A DNA stretch of 64,000 nt from Colletes latitarsis (Eukaryota > Arthropoda > Insecta > Hymenoptera > Colletidae). The stretch spans positions 26,882,001 through 26,946,000 of the forward strand of contig NW_027488368.1 of assembly GCF_051014445.1 (NCBI RefSeq), given 5' to 3'. Both the position numbers and the translations under genes were made by a program. Below are positions 56,065 through 64,000 of this stretch, in pieces. Position 1 is the first letter of the stretch. Each line of letters opens with the position of its first letter. Under the pieces are notes generated by a model. That model searched no databases. It worked only from the letters and a program-made list of their open reading frames with translations, and was not told the DNA's origin.

Positions 56065-59000
56065 GCTTTCTAGCATACTGCTTCCTTACAAGCTTCCTGC
56101 ACGCTTACTGGCTCACTGCTTGCTTACTAGATTACAGCTTGCTTTCTAGCTTGCTGCTTGCTCAGTTGCAAACTGCTTTCTTAATAGCCTGCTGCTAGTT
56201 TTCTAGCCTACTGCATGCTTACTGGCACACTGGTTGCTTAAAAGCTTACTGCTTGCTTACTAGTTTGCTGTTTGCTTACTAACTAACTGCTTTCTTACCA
56301 GCATACGGCTTGCTTACTAGCATACTGCTTTCTTACTAGGTACTTTCTTCCTTCCTAGCCTGCTGCTTGCTTCCCAGCTTACTAGTTGCTCACTTGTTCA
56401 CTGGATGCTCACTAGCACACTGCTTCCTCACTAGCTTCCTGCTTGCTTACTAGCTAACTGCATGCTTACTAGCATACTACTATCTTACTAGTTAAAAACT
56501 TCCTGACTAACCTGCTGCCAGCTTACAGGGTTACTGCTTGCTTACTATCATATCGCTTGCTTACTAGCTCACTGCCTGCTTACTAGGTTACTGCTTGCTT
56601 ACTGGCATACCGCTTTCTTACAAATTAAATGCTCTCTTACTAGCCGATTGCTTTCTTAACAGATCCCTGCTTGCATACTAGCTTACAGCATGCATACTCG
56701 CATACTGCCTTCTTACTAGCTAACTGCTTTCTTACTAGCCTGCTGCTTGCTTACAAGCTTACTCGTTTATTACTAGTTTACAGTTGGCTCAATAGCTAAC
56801 TGCTTTCTTACAAGCCCGCTGCTTGCTTTCTTGCATGCTGCTTGCTTACTAGCTTGCTGTTTGCTGTCTAGATTACTGCTTGCTTGCTAGCTTGCTGCTT
56901 GCTTTCTAGCTTCGTGCTTCCTAACTAGCTTCCCGCTTGCTTACTAGCTCATTGTTTGCTGTCTAGATTACTGCTTGCTTGCTATCTTGCTGCTTGCATT
57001 CTAGCTTAGTGCTTCCTAACTAGCTTCCCGCTTGCTTACTAGCTCATTGTTTGCTGTCTAGATTACTGCTTGCTTGCTATCTTGCTGCTTGCTTTCTAGC
57101 TTAGTGCTTCCTTACTAGCCTCCCGCTTGCTTACGAGCGCGTTGCATGCTTACAAGCGTCCTGCTCTCTTACTAGTTAACTGCTTGCTGACTAGCTAATT
57201 ACCTTCTTACTAGCCTGCTGCTTGATTACTAGCATTCTTGTATCTTACCAGCTTACTGCACGCTTACTAGCTTCCTGCTGGCTTACTAGCTTACTGCTTG
57301 CTTACTAGCTTGCTGCCTGCTTTCTAGCATACTGCTTCATGACTAGCTCCCTGCTCGCTTACTAGCTTACTGCATGATTAGTAGCTCACTGCTTGCTTAC
57401 TAGCTTTCGGCACGCTTACAAGCTTACTATCTGCTTACTAACTAACTGCTTGCTTACCAGCTGATTGCTTGCTTACTATCTTACTGGTTGCTTGCTAGCT
57501 TACTGCTTCCTTACTAGCTTCCTGCTCGCTTACTACCTTACTTCTTGCGCAATAGCTAACTGCTTTCTTGCTAGGCTGCTGCTTGCTTTCCAGCATTCTG
57601 CTTGTATACAAGCTTGCTTCTTGTTTCCAGCGTACTGCTTGCTTTCGAGCTTACTACAAGGTTTGTCGCTTTCAGCTTGCTTTCTAGATTCCACCTCGCC
57701 TTCTAGCTCACTGCATTCTTACTAGCTTACTATTAGCTTACACGCTTGCTGCCTGCTTGCTAGCCTGCTGCTTGCTTCCGGGGTTACTGCTACCATACTA
57801 GCCACCAGCTTACTTTCTAGCTTACTGCTTGCTTACTAGCACACTGATTTCTTACTAACTTACTGCTTTGTCACTAGCTCACCGCTTGCTTACTAGCTTA
57901 CTGCTTCCTTACTAGCTTCCTGCTGGCTTACTAACTCGCTGCGTGCTTACTAGCTTGGTGCTTGCTTTCTAGCATACTGCTTCATTACTAGCTTCATGCT
58001 CGCTTACTAGCTCACTGCTTGCGTACCAGCTTACTGCTTGCTTACAAGCTTAGTGCATGCTTACTAGCTTACTGCTTCCTTACTACCTTACTGCTTGCTT
58101 ACTAGCGACCTGCTTTCTTGCTACCCTGCGGCCTGCTTTGCATCTTACTGCTTGCTAACAAACTTGCTCGCTTGCTGCTTGCGTTCGGGCTTACGGCTAG
58201 CTTACTAGCCAGCAGCTTGCTTACCAGCTTATTGCTTGCGTACTATCTTACTGGTTGGCTGCTAGCCTGCTGCTTGCTTTCGGGCTTACTGCTACCATTC
58301 TAGCCAGCAGCTTACTTTCTAGCTTACTGCTTGCTTACTACCATACTGATTCCTTACTAACTTACTGCTTTGTCACTAGCTCACTGCTTGCTTACTAGCT
58401 TACTGCTTCCTTGCTAGCTGCCTGCTGGCTTACTAGCTCGCTGCTTGCTTACTAGCTTAGTGTATCCTTACTAACTTCCTCCTGGCATACAAGCTCACTG
58501 CCAGCTTACTAGCTTACTGCTTGCTTACTCGCCTGCAGCTTGCTTTCTAGCTTACTGCTTGCTTACTAGCATACTGACTTCTTACTAACTTACTGCTTTC
58601 TTAACTGCTTACTGCTTGGTGACGAGTTCACTGGTTGCTTACTAGTTTACTGCTTGATCACTAGCTATCTGCTTTCTTACTAGCCTGCTGCTTGCTTCCT
58701 AGCATAACGCTTGCTTACTAGATTACTGCTTTGTTGCTAGCTCCCTTCTCGCTTACAAGCTCATTGCTTGCTTACTACATTGCTGCTTGCTTACGAGCTT
58801 ACTACATGCTTAATTGCTAACTGCTTCCTTACTAGCTAACTGTTTTCATACTAGCTTACTGCTTGCTTCCTAGCATACCGCTTCCTTACTAGCTTCCTCC
58901 TCCCTAACGAGCACACAGCTTGCTCACTACCTTACTGCTGGCTAACAAGCTTACTACTTCCTTACTAGCTAACTGCGTTCTCACCGGCATACTGCATGCT

Positions 59001-60301
59001 TACTAGATTACTGCTTTGTTACTAGCTCTCTACTCGCTTACTAGTACACGGTTTGCATACTACTATACTGCTTGCTTAAAAGCAAATTGCTTTAATGCCA
59101 GCTTACTGCTTGCATACTAGCTTGTTGCTTGCTTACTAGCATACTGCTTTCATACTAGCTAACTGCTTTCTTACTAGCGTCCTGCTTGCTTTCTAGCTTA
59201 CAACTTGCTTACTAGCATACAGCTTTCTCACTAGCTAACTGCTTTCTTTCTTGGCCGCTGCTTGCATTCTAGCTTACTGCTAGCTTACTAGCTTGTTGCT
59301 TGCTTTCCAGCATGTTGCTTGGTTGCCAGCTTACTGCATGCTTACTATCATACAGCTTCCTTACCAGCTCCCTGCTCGATTACGAGCTCACTGCTTGCTT
59401 GCTGGCCTACTACATGCTAATTAGATTACTGCTCTCTTACTAGCTCACGGCTTGCTTACTAGCTTACAGCCAGATTACTCGCTTAGAGCATGCTTACTTG
59501 CCCGATGCTTGTATCCTACCATACTGCTTTCTTACTAGCCAGCTGCTTGCTTACTAGCGTACTGCTTTCTTACTATCTAGCATCTTTCTGACTAGCCTGC
59601 TGCTTGCTTACATGCCTACTTTTTTCTTAGTTGCTTAATGCTTGCTAACTATTTTACTGCTTGCTTACTAACATGCTGCTTTTTTACTAGTTTCCTACTC
59701 TCTTACTAGCTCACTGCTTGCTTACTAGCTAACAGCTTGCTTACTAGCTTACTGCTTGCTCACGAGCTTACTGCATGCTTACTAGCTTACTAGTTGCTTA
59801 CTTGCTAACTGCTTTCATACCAGCTAATTGCTTTCTTACTAGCCTGCTGCTTGCTTACCAGCTTACTTGTTTCTTACTAGCTTACTGCTTGCTTACTAGC
59901 ATACTGCTTTCTTACTAGCCTGCTGCCTGCTTTCTTGCATACTGTTTGCTTACAAACTTACTGCTTTGTTAATAGCTTACTGCTCTCTTACTAGCCTGTT
60001 GCTTGCTTACTATCTTACTGCTTTGCTATTAACTTACTACTTTGTTACTAGCTTACTGCTTCCTGACTAGCTTCCTGCTTGCTTACTAGCTCACTGCTCG
60101 CTTACTAGATCACTGGTTGCATATTAGCTTACTGCTTGCTTAGAAGCTAATTGCTTGCATACCAGCTTACTGCTTGCGTACTAGCTTACTGGTTGCTTAC
60201 TGGCTTGCTGCTTGCTTACTAGCATACTGCTTTCTTTCTAGCTAATTGCTTTCTTACTAGCTAATTGCTTTCTTACTAGCCTGCTGCTTGCTTACTAGCT
60301 T
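56065..60301. repeat. Satellite 2 array, segment a (19-bp monomer)
   Basis: Degenerate head-to-tail repeats of CTTACTAGCTTACTGCTTG fill 4.2 kb. Copies differ mainly in the third block (CTTACTGCTTG, CATACTGCTTT, CTAACTGCTTT, CCTGCTGCTTG). A larger repeat of about 100 bp (TAGCTTAGTGCTTCC...GTTTGCTGTCTAGATTAC) recurs at about 56920-57110. Open frames here translate to Leu/Ala/Cys/Tyr-rich repeats and are not genes. Confidence 0.95.
60297..60301. repeat. Probable degenerate 5-bp target duplication of E3
   Basis: AGCTT precedes E3 and TACTT (62197-62201) follows it, a 3/5 match. The satellite itself varies at these positions, so the duplication is only suggested. Confidence 0.35.
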
Positions 60302-61809
60302 TGTTTAAATATCGCGTGAGTCCGAGACGTAGAAACTCAGCCGCGATGCCCATATCTATATTGAATTCGCGTACTTCAAGATGGTTGTGCTGACGTGGAA
60401 ATTTTGCATCGTTCAGATTAGTATACCGCTGTTATTTACGTGGTTTTTCAAGCTAGCTTCGCTGAAATTCCCGAGTTTTGGAACAAATTCTAGGAATTGT
60501 GTTGTTTGCGCTGAGAAAGAGAGAGAAAAGAGATCTATCGGAGAAGGGTCGATAGATGAAACGCGGCAGGGCCGCGCCGTGGCCACGTGGCAGGCAGCAG
60601 CCCGGGCCCAGCAACGTGAGGTGTAGTTACCCGGTTCTGCGCTTGCGCGACGGAGCCGGCCGCAGCCGTCGCTGCTTGCAGATGTTCACGGATCATTCTT
60701 GAGCCGTCGGCGATCGAGAGTGGACACAGTGACGGTCGCGTTCCCATTTACCTACGAGCTCCGAGGAGGACGAGTCGATCTCAATCCTCGTAATAGAATC
60801 AGTTTGCGGGCAAACAATTTATTGGAAAATCTCGTCATAGCGACTTGTGATTTTCCCCAGAAAAAGGACAATCTGTCAGACGTTGTAGCGATCGCAAGGC
60901 ACGCCGAGTGTGAAGCGATCGTAGACGCAGGATTGTGATTGAACGTTGCAGGTCGTGGATGCGACTGCGACGTTGGAGATTCGGTGTGGATCGCCTTGAG
61001 TCTTCTTCCAGTTATCCGGTTAGAGCTACTGGAAGGCTGATACCGACATACTGGTATCACCTAGTGGTAGTTCACCGTTCGTAGAGGTCATACGAAACCC
61101 ACTGGAACCACCCGTCCTGTGTACCACTGAGAGTAGACCGACCGGTGGGGTGGAAAGTTTCAACGACCAGATTAGAGCTATACGGCGTAGGGGCAACCGG
61201 ATGATAGATATTCAGGGAGGATATCACTTCGTGGTGCTCTCCGTGCATCGGGCGTCGGAGAACCCGCTTCAAGATACCGTCGTGAGGGGACAATAAGTAG
61301 AGCCTAAGCGTACGGTGGAGCAAAGAGTTCGAAGAGCCTTCCTTCCATCGCTACACCCACTACCAGCTGTGAGTCGACCACACTGGGCTGTGAACGTAGG
61401 GTGGTTGGAATTGCAGGGGATTGAGTCCTGAACCGGTGCGCTACAGGCCAGTTCCTCGGAACATAGGAGCCTCCGTCGAGGTAGCCATGGCTGGCTGCCG
61501 GGCGTATATTTGATAAAGAAATCGCCGGCTTGGCAACCACGTGAGCATACCGCAGGTTGCTCCTAAGGGGCAGCCGTCGAGGAAGCCGAACTAGGACAAG
61601 ACGTCCTCTTGCGTGGGTGGTGTAGAAACGCCACCCGCATGGGAAGCGTGCTCGCGGGATATAGCCTCTTGGAGCCTTACAACCTCGATTTGGTTTCCCG
61701 TCCGTGGCATTGCGAGATCGAACCCGGTAGATCGGAGAAAATCACGTATACACGGTTGTGCGCGTCGGTGAGATCGTAGGAAACGAATCTCATCGACCAG
61801 AAAGAATAT

Positions 61810-61820
61810 ACAGTCCACTG
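61810..61820 (+). promoter_or_regulatory. Conserved ACAGTCCACTG block of E3
   Basis: Identical to the E1 block at 2711-2721 and at nearly the same distance from the 3' end (386 bp). It follows an A/T-rich AGAATAT. Possible transcription start; inferred. Confidence 0.4.
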
Positions 61821-62105
61821 GTTAGAGCGCTAAATTGCCAGCCAGCTCTCCCCTCCAAACACACTACACTGTCGCTGGAGCGCGAGATAAGCAGCTGACG
61901 CGCGCGTTAACGTGTAAGCAGTCCGCAAAATATTCATACTTTGCTGTACAATCGTGTTACAGAAGGCCTCCACCAAGGCAGATCAATTGGGATAGAAAAG
62001 AGGAAACCGGTCGAAAAAACCGAGCCGGGCTTTCCATAATTTTTTCGTTTTCCATTATATTTATTTTTCAATCATTCAATTTTGTAACAGAATATATTTT
62101 GTAAA

Positions 62106-62111
62106 AATAAA
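62106..62111 (+). promoter_or_regulatory. Poly(A) signal of E3
   Basis: AATAAA lies 85 bp before the 3' end of E3 in an A/T-rich stretch, in line with E1 and E2. Confidence 0.5.
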
Positions 62112-62171
62112 TTTAATTTTTGTAAAAGTTGTAACTGTTTCTCTACCTGTCTGCTCCCTCATCCGTCCCAC

Positions 62172-62195
62172 GTTAAAGTACCTAAGTACTTTAAC
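62172..62195 (+). repeat. 3'-terminal hairpin of E3
   Basis: GTTAAAGTAC (62172-62181) and GTACTTTAAC (62186-62195) form a perfect 10-bp stem with a CTAA loop, one base before the element end. It is the longest of the three family hairpins. Confidence 0.75.
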
Positions 62196-62196
62196 A

Positions 62197-63226
62197 TACT
62201 TGCTTACTGCTTGGTTACTAGCATACTGCATCCTCACTGCATTCCCGCTCGCCTACTAGCTCACTGCTTGCTTACTAGCTTACTGCTTACTTACTAGCTT
62301 ACTACTTGCTTACTAACGAACTGCTTCCATTCTAGCTAATTGCTTCCTTACTAGCATGCTGCTTCCTTACTAGCTTACTTGTTGCTTACTAGCTTACTGC
62401 TCGCTTACCAGCTCACTGCTTGCTTACTAGGAAACTGCTTCCTTACTAGCTCCCTGCTCGCTTACTAGCACACTGCTTGATTACTAGCTTACTTCTTGCT
62501 TACTTCCTTACTGCATGCTTAGTAGCATACTGCTTTCTTACAAGCTCCCAGCTCGCTTACTAGCCCGTTGCTTTCTTACTAGCTAAGTGCTTTCTTACTA
62601 ACCTGCTGCTTGCTTACTTGCTTACTGCTGGTCTACTAGCTTTCTGCGTACTCCCTAGCTTACTGCTTGCCTTCTAGCATACTGCTTCCTTACTAGCTAA
62701 TTGCTTCCGTACTAGCCTGTTGCATGCTTACTGGCTTACTTGTTTCCTACTAGCATACTGCTTGCTTACTGGCATACTGCTTCCTTACTAGCTTCCTCCT
62801 CGCATAGTAGCTCCCTGCTCGCTTACTAGCTCACTGGTTGCTTACTATCATACTGCTACCCTACTAGCTACCTCCTCGCTTACTAACTCACTGCTGGCTT
62901 ACTAGCTTACCAATTGCTTACTAGCTTGCTGCTTGCTTAATAGCTAACTGCTTTCATACCAGCTTACTGCTTGCTTACTAGCTTACAGGTTGCTTGCAAG
63001 CTTACTGCGTGCTTTCGAGAGTACTGCTTGCTTACAAGTATACTGCTTCCTTACTAGCTAACTGCTTTCTTACTAGCTTGCGGCTTGCATACTAGCATAC
63101 TGCTTCCGTACTAGCTTCCTCCTCGCTTACTAGCTCACTGCTTGCTTACTCGATTACGGCTTGCTTACTAGCTTACTGCTAGCTTACTCACTTACTGCTT
63201 GCTAACTAGCTTGCTGCTTGCTTTAC
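62197..63226. repeat. Satellite 2 array, segment b
   Basis: The 19-bp repeats continue in the same orientation after E3, about 1 kb, up to the orientation switch at about 63227. No gene is supported. Confidence 0.95.
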
Positions 63227-64000
63227 TAGTAGGAAAGCATTATGCTAGTATGCAAGCAGTAAGCTAGAAAGCAAGCAAGTAAGCGTGCAGTAAGCTAGAA
63301 AGCAAGTTGCAGGCTGGCAAGAAAGCAGTTCGCTGTTGAGCATGCAGTAAACCAGTGAACAAGCTGTAAGCTATAATGTAAGCAGCAAGCTAGTAAGCAA
63401 GCAGTGAGCTAGTAAGAACGCAGCATGCTAGTAAGCGGGCGGAATGCTAGAAACCATGCAGCAGGTTAGGAAGCAAGGTGTAAGCTGGTAAGAAAGTAGT
63501 TAGCTAGTAAGCAAGCACTACGAAAGTAACAAAGCAGTATGTTAGCTACAAAGCAGTAAGCTAGTATGCAAGCAGTAAGCTGGTAAGGAAGCTGTTATCT
63601 AGTAAGCAAGCAGTAAGCTAGTAATGAAGCAGTATGCTAGTAAGCAAGCAGCAAGCTAGTAAGCTACCAGTAAGCTAGTAAGCAACCATTAAGCTAGTGA
63701 GCAAGCAGCAGGCTAGTATGGAGGCAGTTAACTAGTAAGAAAGCAGTAGGCTAGTGAGCGAAGAGAAAGCTAGCAAGGATGCAGTATGCGATCAAGCAAG
63801 CGGCAAGATAGTATGCAAGCAGTAAGCAAGCAAGCAAGCAGTAAGCTAGTAATCGAGCAGTAGGCTATTGAAAAAGCAGTTAGCTAGGAAGCAAGCAGTA
63901 AGCTAGTATGCTACCAGTGAACTTGAAAGCAAATAGTAAGCTAGAAAGCTAGCAACAGGCTATTGAGGAAGCTGTTAGCTAGGAAGCAAGTAGTATGCTA
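63227..64000. repeat. Satellite 2 array, segment c, inverted orientation
   Basis: From ACTAGT at 63225-63230 to the window end the monomers read as the reverse complement (CAAGCAGTAAGCTAGTAAG). The two arms are independently diverged and do not mirror each other base for base, so the array is a head-to-head pair of arrays and not a simple palindrome. Confidence 0.9.

Larger units (their letters stand above)
60302..62196 (+). mobile_element. LTR-like element E3 (putative long solo LTR)
   Basis: This 1895-bp unique segment in satellite 2 starts TGTTTAAATAT and ends CTTTAACA. It aligns in blocks with E1: the 5' end with ATCGCGTGAGTCCGA and CAGCCGCGATGCCCATATC; CGTGGTGCTCTCCGTGCA near 61230; the block at 61646-61708 (GTGCTCGCGGGAT, TTGGAGCCTTACAACCTC, CCCGTCCGTGGC); ACAGTCCACTG at 61810-61820; AATAAA at 62106-62111; and the terminal hairpin. 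Open frames are short and unrelated to known proteins. Its presence in a different satellite from E1 and E2 shows that the family moves by insertion and is not part of one satellite's structure. Confidence 0.6.

Noticed and set aside
56065..60301. Short ORFs in satellite 2 (for example 57465-57725, Leu/Ala/Cys-rich)
   Set aside because: Direct translation of the 19-bp repeat; hydrophobic composition follows from the monomer and not from a membrane protein.
60302..62196. A host gene or RNA gene in the unique segment
   Set aside because: No ORF above 102 codons, no recognisable tRNA A/B boxes, and block homology to E1 and E2 marks it as a repeat family member.
63180..63270. Fold-back (palindromic) sequencing artefact at the satellite 2 switch
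   Set aside because: Beyond the central ACTAGT the two arms do not mirror each other base for base, so a simple template fold-back does not explain it; a misjoin remains possible.

Overview
The window is eukaryotic heterochromatin-like DNA, most likely from an insect. It holds no host gene that I can support. Two tandem satellites fill about 46 kb, and every other sequence is a mobile element inserted in or between them. The case for an arthropod rests on the three R1-clade non-LTR retrotransposon copies, because that clade is known essentially from arthropods. Nothing in the window identifies the species. No rRNA or tRNA gene and no simple telomeric (TTAGG) array was seen.

Layout. Satellite 1, with a monomer of about 176 bp, covers 1-52704 apart from insertions, about 39.8 kb or roughly 225 monomers. 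Its insertions are LTR-like element E1 (1560-3092, +), full-length R1-clade copy A (15212-21194, -), LTR-like element E2 (25135-26781, -) and 5'-truncated R1-clade copy B (27653-31390, +). A rearranged third copy, C (52705-56064, -), lies exactly on the border between satellite 1 and satellite 2. Satellite 2, with a 19-bp monomer, fills 56065-64000. It is interrupted by LTR-like element E3 (60302-62196, +) and changes orientation at about 63227.

How the parts work. Copy A carries a structured 5' UTR, a gag-like ORF1 with three zinc knuckles, and an ORF2 with an AP-type endonuclease, reverse transcriptase and C-terminal CCHC motif. The two ORFs are joined by a one-base TAATG stop-start overlap. 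A 516-bp 3' UTR made of successive stem-loops and a poly(A) tail follow. Copies A and B have target-site duplications of 13-16 bp and ORF2 proteins that differ at only about 15 of 1060 residues, so this family moved recently. Satellite 1 is organised in higher-order repeats of 13 (2286 bp), 7 (1232 bp), 6 (1058 bp) and 5 (882 bp) monomers. Duplicated satellite segments preserve the empty target sites of copy A, copy B and E2, which lets the insertions be ordered against the amplifications.

The least familiar component is the family E1/E2/E3, three diverged elements of 1.5-1.9 kb without credible ORFs. They share TGTTTAAA...TAACA ends, 5-bp target duplications, conserved internal blocks at fixed distances from the 3' end, and a 3'-terminal hairpin whose arms co-vary between copies. 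I read them as long solo LTRs of an undescribed retrotransposon family, but this is an inference.
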